Positions 55,612 through 64,000 of a DNA stretch of 64,000 nt are shown piece after piece. A program made the position numbers and the translations under genes. A model generated the notes under the pieces. That model was not told the origin of the DNA. It made no database searches and saw only the letters and a list, made by a program, of their open reading frames with translations. Location: NCBI GenBank assembly GCA_902725215.1, contig CACUVI010000028.1, forward strand, positions 229,073 through 293,072, read 5' to 3'. Source of the stretch: Rhodospirillaceae bacterium LM-1 (lineage in GTDB: Bacteria; Pseudomonadota; Alphaproteobacteria; Rhodospirillales; WMHbin7). Position 1 is the stretch's first letter. The number at the start of each line of letters is the position of its first letter.

Positions 55612-55641
55612 AAAGGCGCCCTCTCGAAAGAAGGCGCCTTT
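55612..55641. terminator. Bidirectional terminator between parA and hlyD-like gene
   Basis: AAAGGCGCC (55612-55620), a 12-base loop, GGCGCCTTT (55633-55641). Ts follow on the plus strand (TTTCTTGTT) and, read on the other strand, TTTTCTTTG follows. The convergent genes end at 55580 and 55661, so it serves both. Confidence 0.85.
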
Positions 55642-55660
55642 CTTGTTGGCCGAAACCCCC

Positions 55661-57052
55661 TTACCGCTCGTGGAACGAATTCTTGAGCGAGACGAAGATC
55701 GGCTTCAGCAGATATTCCAGCAAGGTCTTGTCTCCGGTTTCGATATCGGCCTGCGCCGACATGCCGGGCAGAACGACATTCACGCCGGGCACGTCGCCCA
55801 CGTAATTGCGGTTCAAGGTCACGATGCCCTTGTAATGGGTGTTGCCCTTGTCGTCGGAAAACGAGGTGGGCGAGATCGATTCAAGCCGTCCGGGAATCGA
55901 TCCGTAGCGGGAAAAGTCATAGGTCGTCATCTTGACGGTGACATGCTGGTTGGGCGCGATATGTCCAATGTCGCGGCTTTGGATCTTCACTTCCAGCTGC
56001 AACTTGTCATCGACGGGCACGACTTGGCACAAAGTGCCGCCAGGGGCGACGACGGCTCCGACCGTGCGGATTTTCAGGTCCTGCACCAGCCCCTTCTTGG
56101 GCGAGACGACATCCAGGCGCTCGACCCGATCAGCCAACTTGGCCAGAGAATCGCGAACCTGCGCCAGTTCGCCCGCGACGGTTCCCATCTCGTTGGACGC
56201 CTCTTGCTTCAAGCTGTCATCCTGGCTGGCCAGACGGTTTTCGGACTCGTTCAAGGCTTGTCGGCTGGCCACCAACTGCTGCTCGATGCGGCTCATGTCG
56301 CCCTTGGTCGTAATATAGGAGCGTTGGGTATCCAGGAAAACGACCCGCGAGACCAAGCCTTCCTTTTCAAGCTGGCTGCGGATCTTGACCAGTTCCTCCA
56401 GCACCTTCACCTGTTCGCCAAGACCCTTGAGGCTTTCCTCGTATTGGCGAACTTCGGCGCGCCGCTGTTCGACTTGGGATTTGACGACGGCAAGCGACGA
56501 GCCGCGCGACGTGCGCTGGGCCGCCAGAATGGCGCGCTGATCCGCCACCAGCGGAGCATAGACGGGGTCGGCGAAACTGAAGTCCGGGTTGCGGTTGTCG
56601 AGATAGGCCCTCAGCCGCTCCGCCCTGAGCGCCAGACTCACTTCGCGGGATTTCATCTGTTCGAATTCCGAGGTGGCCGACTTCGGCGCCAGACGGAACA
56701 GGGGCTGGCCTTCCTCGACTAGTTGGCCTTCCTTGACCAGGATTTCGGAAACCACGCCGCCTTCCAAATGCTGGATGGTCTGCACCGCCGACGAGGGCAC
56801 GACCTCGCCCGTCGTCACGGCAACCTCGTCCAGGCGGGCCAGCGCCGCCCAGGCGATGAACAAGATGACGGCGACGGCGATCAGGATAGTGGCTTGGCGC
56901 ACAATGGCCGACGTCCCCGTTTCCTCCAGAATGATGGCCTGGCTCAGATGGCGCGCCTGCCTGCTTCCTCTGGCGATGCCCATGCTGGCAAGGCCCGTAT
57001 AGGTTTTGGCTGACGCTGCGGTGGGATGTTGGGGCATGGCACGTTCATCCAT
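55661..57052 (-). CDS. HlyD-family type I secretion adaptor
   Basis: A 463-residue membrane-fusion protein. A single membrane helix near residues 52-72 (VRQATILIAVAVILFIAWAA) anchors it; then the lipoyl-like half TIQHLEGGVVSEILVKEGQL, a long coiled-coil hairpin (about 130-330), and the conserved exit block VNVVLPGMSAQADIETGDKT. It links the inner-membrane ABC exporter to TolC in the periplasm. The gene begins 7 bases after the stop of the ABC exporter gene and is thus in the same minus-strand operon. ATG 57052 used; ATG 57037 is also possible. The terminator at 55612 closes the operon. Confidence 0.93.
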   Translation of the reverse strand: MDERAMPQHPTAASAKTYTGLASMGIARGSRQARHLSQAIILEETGTSAIVRQATILIAVAVILFIAWAALARLDEVAVTTGEVVPSSAVQTIQHLEGGVVSEILVKEGQLVEEGQPLFRLAPKSATSEFEQMKSREVSLALRAERLRAYLDNRNPDFSFADPVYAPLVADQRAILAAQRTSRGSSLAVVKSQVEQRRAEVRQYEESLKGLGEQVKVLEELVKIRSQLEKEGLVSRVVFLDTQRSYITTKGDMSRIEQQLVASRQALNESENRLASQDDSLKQEASNEMGTVAGELAQVRDSLAKLADRVERLDVVSPKKGLVQDLKIRTVGAVVAPGGTLCQVVPVDDKLQLEVKIQSRDIGHIAPNQHVTVKMTTYDFSRYGSIPGRLESISPTSFSDDKGNTHYKGIVTLNRNYVGDVPGVNVVLPGMSAQADIETGDKTLLEYLLKPIFVSLKNSFHER

Positions 57053-57059
57053 ATCGGAA

Positions 57060-60000
57060 TTAAAGAAGGTCGGGCGGAATCTGCTTGATCACGTCCTTGG
57101 CGGCGCCTGCCAGTCGCAGATAGCCGTTTTGGAAAACCATCACCTTGTCTGCCACCGCCAGATGGCTGGGCCGGTGGGTGACGATGAAAATGGTGCTTTG
57201 TCCGCGGATCGCGTTGATCATGCTCATGAAGTAGCGGTCGCCGGTGAAGTCGAGGCCGGTCACCGGCTCGTCGAAAAGCATAATCGGAGCGCGCTTGAGA
57301 TAGGCGCGCGCCAGGGAAAGCCGTTGCATGAAGCTGGCCGAGAAATGCTCCATCCTGGCGTCGCCCAACTTGGTGCTGAAGCCGTCGGGCAGGGCCATGA
57401 TGTCTTCCAGAACCCTGGCCTGATTGGCGGCGATGCGCAATTCCTCATCCAGGGCCGTCGGGCTGGCTAGGCGCAAATTCTGGGCGATGGTTCCATAGAA
57501 CACATTGCAGGTCTGGGGCACATAGGCGATGGCCGAACGCAGATCGGCCGGGTCGATCTGGCGTAGATCGTGGTTGTCGATGCGCACGCTGCCCGCCTGC
57601 GGTTGGTAAAGGCCGCTCATCAGCTTCAGCGCCGTCGATTTGCCCGAGCCGTTGGGGCCGATCAGGCCCACGACCTCTCCCGGCTGCACTTCGAAGCTGA
57701 CGCCGACCAGCGCCGGGTCGGTGTCGGCGCTATAACGGAAGGAAACGCGGGAAAAGACGACATGGCCCTTGAACTTGGCGGGCGGTCTGGTCACGGCCCT
57801 GATTTCGCGCTCGGGGCGCAAATTCATCAGATTGTCGATCTGCTTGATGCTGCTGATCACCCTTTCCAGCTTGGGCAGCGAAACGCATGCCGTCTGCAAG
57901 GGAGCCAGAACGCGCCAGACCAGGATCATCGTCGCCACCACGGCGCCGACCGTCATGGCGCTGTCCAACACGCGGTAAACGCTGAAGGCCACCACGATCA
58001 ATCCAGCCGACATGGTGACGAAGTTTGCCGTCGTATTGACGATCACCTGAATCTGGTTGGAATGAAAATCGGCCATCGCCGCCTTGCCCGACATTTGGCG
58101 GAAGCGCTCCAGCCACGCCAATTCGTAGCCGCCGGTCTTGATGACGCGCAACTTGCCGACGGTTTCGGTCAGGAACTCGCTTTTCTTGCCCATGGCCTTG
58201 CCCGCCAGTGACGACGAGCGCTGCAGCAGCGGATAGGCGACCTTGGCGATCACGGCAAAAATGATAGCCGCCACAATGACGATGTAAACGGTTTGCCCGC
58301 CTATGGCGATGAAGACGGCAACGAATAGAAAGACGAAGGGCATTTCGAAGAAGACGAAGGCCAATGGGCCGTTGAAAAAGTCGCGGATCGATTCGAATTC
58401 CTTGATGCGCCCCACCTGCGCGCCCACCGTCGCCCGCTCGGTGAACGAAGCCGACAGCGACAGGATGCGCTGGAAAACGGCGTTGCCGAAGATGTAGTCA
58501 AGGCGACCGCTTAGATAGGCGACCGCCTTGGAGCGCATGCGCGACAGGAAATGCTCGACCGCCAGCGCCAGAAGAACGCCCGCCAGCAGGTAACCCAGCG
58601 TCGAGAGCGAGCCGGTGGGAACCACCTTGTCATAGACGCTCATGATGAACAGCGGCGTTGCGACGGCCATCAGATTGATGAACAGCGTCAGCCAAAGAAT
58701 TTGCCAGATCAGCGGGCGGAAACGTTCGGTGGTGGCTCTGAACCAGCCGATCTGCTTCTGGCGGGCCAGAAGATCTTCTGTTTCTTCCGAGGCGGGAAAA
58801 AAGAAATAGGCGGTCCCAAGAGAATCTAGGTTGCGCCCCGGCGGCTCGATCAAGGCCCGCTCGCCGTCGAAGGCCAGAAGCGTTCCATCGGGTGCTGGCT
58901 TCAGAACGATCATGGCGGGGCCATCGTCGGGAACGAACAGGCAGGGCATGAGCCGGGGGTCGATTTCGCCAAGGCGCATCCTGTCGGGCCGACTGATGTA
59001 ATTCAGATTGGCCATTACATTGCGAAAGCCGGTCAGGTCCAGTGTTTCGGCAAAATGGGGCAGGGCTTCCGCGACATGCTTCAGATCGCCGCGCCAATTG
59101 AGCGCCGTCAATAGCGCGATCAGGCAATTGGCGAAATCTGTGGGGACCGCGAAGCGACCCAGCACGTTTTCGGCCAGGCGCGTTCCACGGTCGGCCGACA
59201 AGGCGGCGGGAGAACTGGCGGCATTGCCTTCGCTTTGCTCCGTGGGATCGGACGGCGCTGCGGGAGCGTTGATGTCCTTTGTCTTCAGGCGTCCATCCAC
59301 CAGTTCGAAAACACGGTTGGCCAGCTTGGCATAGGTTGGTCGGTGCGTGATCAGCACCAGGGTGCAATTGCCCTTCAGGGTTTCGATGGCGCTGCGAATA
59401 TAGCGGTCGCCGACGCTGTCAACCGACGAGTTTGCCTCGTCGAACAGCACGATCTTGGGGTCGCGCGACAGCGCCCTGGCGATGGCGATGCGCTGCACGA
59501 CGCCGGCGGGCAAGGAATCGGAAACGCCGTCGCCGATGGGGGTGTCATAGCCCAGGCGCATCGACGAGACCACTTCGTCAAGCCCCACCAGTGAGGCGAC
59601 TTCCAGGGCGCGATCCGTTTGCGTCGGATCGAACATGGTCAGATTTTCAAGAATTGTGCCGTTGAAAACCTCGCCCCTCTGCGGAAGATAAGCCACCTGA
59701 TGCTTCAGGGATTGGGCGTCATATTTGCGGATGTCCTGGCCGTCGATCAGGACCCGCCCGTCGCTGGCCGTCGCCATGCCCAGCATCAAGGACGCCAAGG
59801 TCGACTTGCCGGAACCGTTGGACCCTTGGACGCAGACGCACTCTCCGGGCTGGATGTCGATATTAGCGCCATGAATGATGTTGGGCTGCCCATCGCCGTA
59901 TGAGAACGAAGCGTTGTCGAGCGTGACGCGCCCTTCAATCGCGGGCCAATCTGGCAAACCGGCTGCACCTTCGCGCTTCAGGGACAATAGGCCAGCCACC

Positions 60001-60959
60001 TTCTCGCGCGCGATGCGAATGGTCTGGAAGCGGTTCCAAACCCCCACCAGACGGGTCAGAGGCTGAAGCGAACGGCCGGCCAGCATGGTGCAGGCGGCAA
60101 GCCCGCCGATGGTCAGTTGATTGGCGACGACCAGATTGCAGCCATAGGTGACGATGGCCACTGTGGTTAGCTGCGAAAAGACTTGGCTTAGGCGCATCGC
60201 CTCGGCATTGAGGTAGGTGGCGTTGTAGGAATTCTGCGCATTCGCCGACTGCAAAAGCTCGTAGCGGCGAAGCATCAGGGCTTCCATGGCCATCGACTTG
60301 ACGGTGTGAATGCCGCGCAGAACCTCCATGACGAAATCAAGGCGCCGATCATCCGACGTCATGCGCTCTTTGATGGCCTTGCGCAATTTTTCGCCCAGTT
60401 TCAGCGCCATCATGAAAAAGACGATCGAGATCGCCACCGGGATCAGCACAACCCACCCGGCCAGCAGCGTGATCAGGGCCAGATAAATCAGCACGAAGGG
60501 AAGATCGAGCAGCGTCAGCAATGCCTGGCCGGAATAGAAATCGCGGATTTGGCCTAGGGCGTTCATGCGCTCAAGCTGCTGGCCCGCTCCTTGCTTTTCG
60601 ATGTCCTCGATCCGCCCCGTCAGCAGACGTTCCAGCGCCGCCACGCCGGATAAATGTTCGAAGCGGGCGCCAATCCAGCCGGTGACGTAGGACCGCGCCA
60701 AGCGCAGAAGCGATTCCAGCAAGATAGCGACCAGAACGCCGACGATTAGCATGCCCAGCGTGCCAGTCGAGGAATTCGGGATGATGCGGTCGTACACCTG
60801 CAGCAAGGTCAGGGGCAGGGCCAGCGCCAACAGGTTCAGAAACAGGGAAACCATGGCCAGTTCGGGCAAGTTCGAGCGCATCAGCTTGAAACTGCCGAGA
60901 TTTTTGGAATCTCCGATCAGATCGGACAAAGACATGGGGGCAAAACGTTGGAACGCCAT
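57060..60959 (-). CDS. Type I secretion ABC exporter with two fused TMD-NBD units
   Basis: A 1299-residue protein with two complete ABC exporter halves in one chain. TMD1 about 30-320; NBD1 340-560 with Walker A GSNGSGKST (379-387), Walker B KIVLFDEA (502-509) and H-loop His 539. A C39-like, peptidase-inactive domain follows (about 595-720), then TMD2 745-1035 and NBD2 1065-1290 with Walker A GPNGSGKST (1101-1109), Walker B IMLFDEP (1226-1232) and His 1262. Normally this exporter is a homodimer of one TMD-NBD chain. The signature LSGGQ is altered in both halves: SLPAGVVQR (482-490) and FSASFMQR (1206-1213). It should drive secretion of the repeat protein starting at 63436. ATG 60959 lies 2 bases after the regulator stop, with AGGAGG upstream. 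Confidence 0.9.
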   Translation of the reverse strand: MAFQRFAPMSLSDLIGDSKNLGSFKLMRSNLPELAMVSLFLNLLALALPLTLLQVYDRIIPNSSTGTLGMLIVGVLVAILLESLLRLARSYVTGWIGARFEHLSGVAALERLLTGRIEDIEKQGAGQQLERMNALGQIRDFYSGQALLTLLDLPFVLIYLALITLLAGWVVLIPVAISIVFFMMALKLGEKLRKAIKERMTSDDRRLDFVMEVLRGIHTVKSMAMEALMLRRYELLQSANAQNSYNATYLNAEAMRLSQVFSQLTTVAIVTYGCNLVVANQLTIGGLAACTMLAGRSLQPLTRLVGVWNRFQTIRIAREKVAGLLSLKREGAAGLPDWPAIEGRVTLDNASFSYGDGQPNIIHGANIDIQPGECVCVQGSNGSGKSTLASLMLGMATASDGRVLIDGQDIRKYDAQSLKHQVAYLPQRGEVFNGTILENLTMFDPTQTDRALEVASLVGLDEVVSSMRLGYDTPIGDGVSDSLPAGVVQRIAIARALSRDPKIVLFDEANSSVDSVGDRYIRSAIETLKGNCTLVLITHRPTYAKLANRVFELVDGRLKTKDINAPAAPSDPTEQSEGNAASSPAALSADRGTRLAENVLGRFAVPTDFANCLIALLTALNWRGDLKHVAEALPHFAETLDLTGFRNVMANLNYISRPDRMRLGEIDPRLMPCLFVPDDGPAMIVLKPAPDGTLLAFDGERALIEPPGRNLDSLGTAYFFFPASEETEDLLARQKQIGWFRATTERFRPLIWQILWLTLFINLMAVATPLFIMSVYDKVVPTGSLSTLGYLLAGVLLALAVEHFLSRMRSKAVAYLSGRLDYIFGNAVFQRILSLSASFTERATVGAQVGRIKEFESIRDFFNGPLAFVFFEMPFVFLFVAVFIAIGGQTVYIVIVAAIIFAVIAKVAYPLLQRSSSLAGKAMGKKSEFLTETVGKLRVIKTGGYELAWLERFRQMSGKAAMADFHSNQIQVIVNTTANFVTMSAGLIVVAFSVYRVLDSAMTVGAVVATMILVWRVLAPLQTACVSLPKLERVISSIKQIDNLMNLRPEREIRAVTRPPAKFKGHVVFSRVSFRYSADTDPALVGVSFEVQPGEVVGLIGPNGSGKSTALKLMSGLYQPQAGSVRIDNHDLRQIDPADLRSAIAYVPQTCNVFYGTIAQNLRLASPTALDEELRIAANQARVLEDIMALPDGFSTKLGDARMEHFSASFMQRLSLARAYLKRAPIMLFDEPVTGLDFTGDRYFMSMINAIRGQSTIFIVTHRPSHLAVADKVMVFQNGYLRLAGAAKDVIKQIPPDLL

Positions 60960-60961
60960 GA

Positions 60962-62956
60962 TCAGTCGGCCTCCTTGACTGGCGCGCTTGTTCCATGGTT
61001 GCGCCGCGCTTCTCCGACCAAGGCAAGAGGCACGGCGCCCACGCGCACGCGCGTGCGCTCGATGCGGGCGCGCAAGCGCGAACGATCTGCGGTCAGCCAG
61101 GACAGAACGGCGGCTTCTCGCAGCAAAGGTCTGGCAAAGGCATAGCGGATCGAAGCGCCGCTGCCCTCGTGAACCAGCAGTTTGGCGTCGATCGCGCGGG
61201 CCAGCGCTTCGTCCAGCGCCTTTTGCCCGCGCGGCCAGAAGCGGGCTAGCAGGCCGGGGGCGAAGAAGCGGCCAAGCAGGGCGGCCAGACGCAAAGCCTC
61301 TCTCAGGTCCGCATCCTGGTCCATTTCGGCAATCAGGCTGGCATAAAGGCGGATCGGCATCGGCAGGCCTTGGGGAATCGCGGCATCACCCCTGGCCTTG
61401 ATGCGGCCCAAAAGCGCCATCACAAGCTCGACGCCATCGCCGGGCCGTCCCTGGGCTTGGCGGACGACGGCGCGAACCAGTCCTTCGTCCAGATGGCTGT
61501 CGCCGTCCAGCGAAGCGATCAAGGCGATCATGTCCTCATCCAGCAGGGGCGGCATGCGCATTCGCTGGGGGGATGGAAGCCTTGCGCGCAAGGCTTCCGG
61601 CAAATCCTTGCCGAAACAGATGATGTCGAGGGTGGGGGGATCGGCTTCCTCGGCCACCTTGGCCAGCAGATCGATCAGGGCGGGAGAAGCCTCTTCGATG
61701 TCGTCTATCAGCAGCGTCAGGGGCCTTGATCTCGACAGCCCGATCAGGGCGGATGCCAGTTCCTCCAGCCCGGATGGCGATGAGGTCGGCGATATCAGTC
61801 CGCGCAAAATTTGGCGGATGGAAGGTTCGCTGACCTCCATGCCGGAAAGAAAGGCCTCCAACCGGGCTTCGCGTTGGCGTGCTTCTTCAGCAAAACCAAG
61901 GCCAAGTTTGATTTCCAGCGCCAGGGCGAGACCCGTCGTATCCGGCCCCAGACCGCGCCGACCCGCCGGTATATATAAAGTAAGGCCTGCCATCGATTCG
62001 ATCCGCTCGGCCAGGGCTGCGGCCAGCGTTGTTCTGCCAAGGCCGCCTGCCGCCTCGATCAGGATGCAGGCGGACTGTTTGCGCATGGCTTGAATGTCTT
62101 CAAGCAGCGCTTGGCGGGGAGAGGGCAACATGGCCGGAGCGTGCAAAGGCAATTCGCCTCGCACCTGGGCGGTGCGCCCCAACCCGCCAACAGCGGTGAA
62201 TGCCTCGAATCCCAGAATATCCGACGTCAGTCGTTGCGTGGCCTCGCAGGCCAACAGGCGTCCGGCCGGCGCGTGATAGGCAAGTCGCCAGGCTTGGGCA
62301 AGCTCCGTGCAGGCCAGCGGGCGCGCCGCCTGGCTACCCTGGGCCATGACGACGGAAACGCCGGTGGCGATGCCGCCTCTGGGATGGGGTTCGGCGTCGT
62401 CATCTGCCATCAGACGCTCTAGAACGAAGCGCGCCGCCCTTATGGCGCGCTCAGCATCGTCTCTGCGGGCGCGGATCAGGCCAAAGCGCAACTCAATGCC
62501 CTGACCGGCGCGCTCGTAACATTGACCGCCAAGAGAATCTGCGGCTTGGCGTCCAAATCGGACAAGGCTTTCCAGGCGATCGACGAGACGGCGGGTTCCC
62601 AAGGACTGGGCCAAGCCCTCGGCCGGTTCCAAGATGATGGCGGCGATGGAAATGACCCGGCACTCGGCTCCCAATGCCGATACTTCCTGGTTCTGCTGGG
62701 TCTGGGCAAGCGTGGAGGAACCGGTTTGGCGCTGCCCAGGCGCTTCACTGGCGGCCAGCCCGCGCAGGGCAGCAACGGCCTGGGCCCGGCTGGTGACGTT
62801 TAGCCTGCGGAAAAGGGCCGCCACATGCTGCTTGACCGTTCCGACTCCGATGTCCAGGAGAGAAGCAATTTCCTTATTGCTCCGCCCCTGCTCAATCAAG
62901 GAGACGATTTCCCTCTGTCTTGGCGTCAGTCCATCCAGCATAGCGATACCCGGCAT
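60962..62956 (-). CDS. LuxR-HTH / cyclase-like / P-loop ATPase regulator
   Basis: About 664 residues from ATG 62956 (a longer TTG start at 63076 is possible). Residues 11-65 are a LuxR-type HTH (LTPRQREIVSLIEQGRSNKE, then IGVGTVKQHVAALFRRLNV) at the N terminus, the reverse of the normal C-terminal place. Residues 100-250 resemble a class III nucleotide cyclase homology domain (RRLVDRLESLVRF; DDAERAIRAARFVLERL; GGIATGVSVV), but the metal-binding aspartates are not visible, so it is likely sensory only. Residues 290-500 have a P-loop ATPase (EAAGGLGRTTLAAALAERI; LTLLIDDIEEAS). It is the first gene of the exporter operon and the probable regulator of the secreted protein gene divergent from it. 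Confidence 0.8.
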   Translation of the reverse strand: MPGIAMLDGLTPRQREIVSLIEQGRSNKEIASLLDIGVGTVKQHVAALFRRLNVTSRAQAVAALRGLAASEAPGQRQTGSSTLAQTQQNQEVSALGAECRVISIAAIILEPAEGLAQSLGTRRLVDRLESLVRFGRQAADSLGGQCYERAGQGIELRFGLIRARRDDAERAIRAARFVLERLMADDDAEPHPRGGIATGVSVVMAQGSQAARPLACTELAQAWRLAYHAPAGRLLACEATQRLTSDILGFEAFTAVGGLGRTAQVRGELPLHAPAMLPSPRQALLEDIQAMRKQSACILIEAAGGLGRTTLAAALAERIESMAGLTLYIPAGRRGLGPDTTGLALALEIKLGLGFAEEARQREARLEAFLSGMEVSEPSIRQILRGLISPTSSPSGLEELASALIGLSRSRPLTLLIDDIEEASPALIDLLAKVAEEADPPTLDIICFGKDLPEALRARLPSPQRMRMPPLLDEDMIALIASLDGDSHLDEGLVRAVVRQAQGRPGDGVELVMALLGRIKARGDAAIPQGLPMPIRLYASLIAEMDQDADLREALRLAALLGRFFAPGLLARFWPRGQKALDEALARAIDAKLLVHEGSGASIRYAFARPLLREAAVLSWLTADRSRLRARIERTRVRVGAVPLALVGEARRNHGTSAPVKEAD

Positions 62957-63435
62957 CCCCTCAATTCCGGACCCTGAGTGCGTCTCAAGGCCATTTTCTT
63001 GTTTTGCGGCGATCCCAAAAAGGCCTGGAAGGCGGCTTGGTCCAAAATTAGGGCCGTTATAGCGCCATCCCGACAAAGGTTATAAGACCTGCATTCTGGG
63101 CCTAAATAAACCACCCCAAGAAACTCATCGACCAATGCCCGCAAAGCGATTCTGCCCGGCGCGACTCGGCGGATTATCTAAGGAATCCTAAGTTAATTCA
63201 GATTCGCGCACAAGAAATTTAACAGCAGTAAACATGTCGTTAATGTGATGAAATTCGACACCCAAAAAGCAAAACCATCAATCCTTCCAAGCACAAGCTA
63301 TAACCTTTGGCGGTGTTCAGAGATTTAAACAAGGGGGGTAAAATTATAAGGGTCGCAAAGGATTTTTCCTTGGCGGCGCGCTTTGTTAGGTAAAGCCGAT
63401 ATCGCGGCAGATGATTTAGCTCACGGGGAATGGCA
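62957..63435. other. Regulatory region between the regulator gene and the secreted-protein gene
   Basis: No gene is seen in these 479 bases. They are clearly richer in A/T than their surroundings (especially 63170-63420) and separate two divergent genes, so they should hold the promoters of the export operon and of the repeat-protein gene. A TTAAC-N15-GTTAA inverted pair begins near 63221. I found no convincing -35/-10 pair and no known riboswitch. Confidence 0.6.
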
Positions 63436-64000
63436 ATGGCCGAGGAAAACAACAATCCGACGCAGACGCAAGGTGAAGATCGCCAGGTATTGGATGATCT
63501 GACAGTCTTGCAGGACGTCCCCAGGCAAAACATCGAAGATCCCGAATTGCGGGCTGATCGAGCTGGCGAGAGCGAGCAGGGCGACGACGCATTCGGCGCC
63601 GCCAATGTTCACTTCGGCGGCCAAGGCGTTGGATTGCCGGAAGGCGCACGCCGCACCGAAGCGGCGATTGCCCCGGCTGATGGCGCTCCCGAGCAGACAT
63701 TGCCGCCAATCGACACCGGCGCTGACGCTGCCCCCCCCGTTATTCCTCAGTTCGTTGATGGCACCATCGGAAGTTATTTTGGTCCAGAATTTGATCAATT
63801 TGGCGCGCGCCGTGTTCCTGGCGACGAAACCAATCGCATTCAAGATGGCGGCCCTGGCTTGGGTGATGAGGAAGGCGACGAGGGTCGTCCGGTTGCAGGC
63901 GTAACGCCTCCCGTGACGGAGGTTCCGCCCACGACGGCGACCACCGCCACGACGGCGACCACCGCCACGACGGCGACCACCGCCACGACGGCGACCACCG
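63436..64000 (+). CDS. N-terminal part of a large secreted repeat protein (adhesin-like)
   Basis: An open frame from ATG 63436 (GGGGA 6 bases upstream; an ATG at 63430 is also possible) to the window end, 188 codons. There is no signal peptide, as expected for type I secretion. Residues 1-165 are acidic and of low complexity (AEENNNPTQTQGEDRQVLDD; DGAPEQTLPPIDTGADAAPP), then the chain enters perfect TTATTA repeats after VTPPVTEVPP. Such openings are seen in giant BapA/RTX-like adhesins, where the C terminus carries the export signal. The sequence here cannot show calcium-binding nonapeptides or the signal, which would lie beyond 64000. The exporter, adaptor and regulator genes are directly adjacent. 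Confidence 0.65.
   Translation, partial: MAEENNNPTQTQGEDRQVLDDLTVLQDVPRQNIEDPELRADRAGESEQGDDAFGAANVHFGGQGVGLPEGARRTEAAIAPADGAPEQTLPPIDTGADAAPPVIPQFVDGTIGSYFGPEFDQFGARRVPGDETNRIQDGGPGLGDEEGDEGRPVAGVTPPVTEVPPTTATTATTATTATTATTATTATT
63931..64000 (+). repeat. Perfect 18-bp tandem repeats encoding Thr-Thr-Ala-Thr-Thr-Ala
   Basis: The unit ACGACGGCGACCACCGCC starts at 63931, 63949, 63967 and 63985; the fourth copy runs into the window end. All are identical, also in third codon positions, so the array was made by recent duplication. It lies in frame in the repeat-protein gene. Confidence 0.95.

Noticed and set aside
63100..63200. Cyclic di-GMP riboswitch before the repeat-protein gene
   Set aside because: Only the short string GCAAAGC resembles the GEMM-I core; the paired elements and the GNRA-type loop are not seen.

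Overview
The window is 64 kb of a high-GC (roughly 60%) chromosome from an alphaproteobacterium, most likely of the Rhodospirillales (Magnetospirillum-like). The signs are alphaproteobacterial family markers (UPF0262, DUF1192, DUF4167), a short-form HisG, a RodZ-like HTH protein next to ispG, and ATGA/GTGA start-stop overlaps throughout. I saw no rRNA, tRNA, insertion sequence or CRISPR array.

From 1 to 12.4 kb are a universal stress protein (partial), a YgiQ-type radical SAM protein, a soluble chemotaxis receptor with a C-terminal sensor region, an acetyltransferase, thioredoxin, and a glycine-cleavage operon gcvT-gcvH-gcvPA-gcvPB preceded by a tandem glycine riboswitch. A lower-GC LprI-like exported protein and an HTH/methyltransferase/acetyltransferase cluster follow. 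From 12.5 to 16.4 kb runs a compact operon: hisG, hisD, UPF0262, a low-molecular-weight phosphatase-like protein and a TPR-methyltransferase. From 16.5 to 23.7 kb is a mixed stretch: an unknown exported protein, a five-copy 17-bp repeat, a HigBA-type module whose toxin is frameshifted, an MFS transporter, and a nitrosative-stress-like set (DUF2249, NnrS, hemerythrin).

From 24.0 to 28.2 kb a complete proton-translocating transhydrogenase (fused PntA, plus PntB) is followed, past a strong terminator, by two intact overlapping genes that look like degenerate copies of only its membrane part. From 28.2 to 48.5 kb is mostly housekeeping: quinone oxidoreductase, DegP-like protease, rarA, crcB, an RluC-type pseudouridine synthase, a small glycosyltransferase/FkbM pair, ubiG, lysC, ptsP, a rodZ-like gene, ispG, hisS, hemA, prfA and prmC.

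The last 14.5 kb is the main accessory locus. It encodes a complete type I secretion apparatus: a TolC protein with a long Pro/Ala tail, an HlyD adaptor, and a 1299-residue ABC exporter that fuses two transporter halves, both with degenerate signature motifs. It also holds a regulator with an N-terminal LuxR HTH, a cyclase-like domain and a P-loop ATPase, an orphan ParA, and the start of a secreted-protein-like gene that enters perfect 18-bp repeats (TTATTA) at the window edge. Divergent from tolC is a GT60-like (Skp1/mucin-type GlcNAc-transferase) domain fused to a methyltransferase. My main inference is that this locus exports, and may O-glycosylate on threonine, a mucin-like surface protein.
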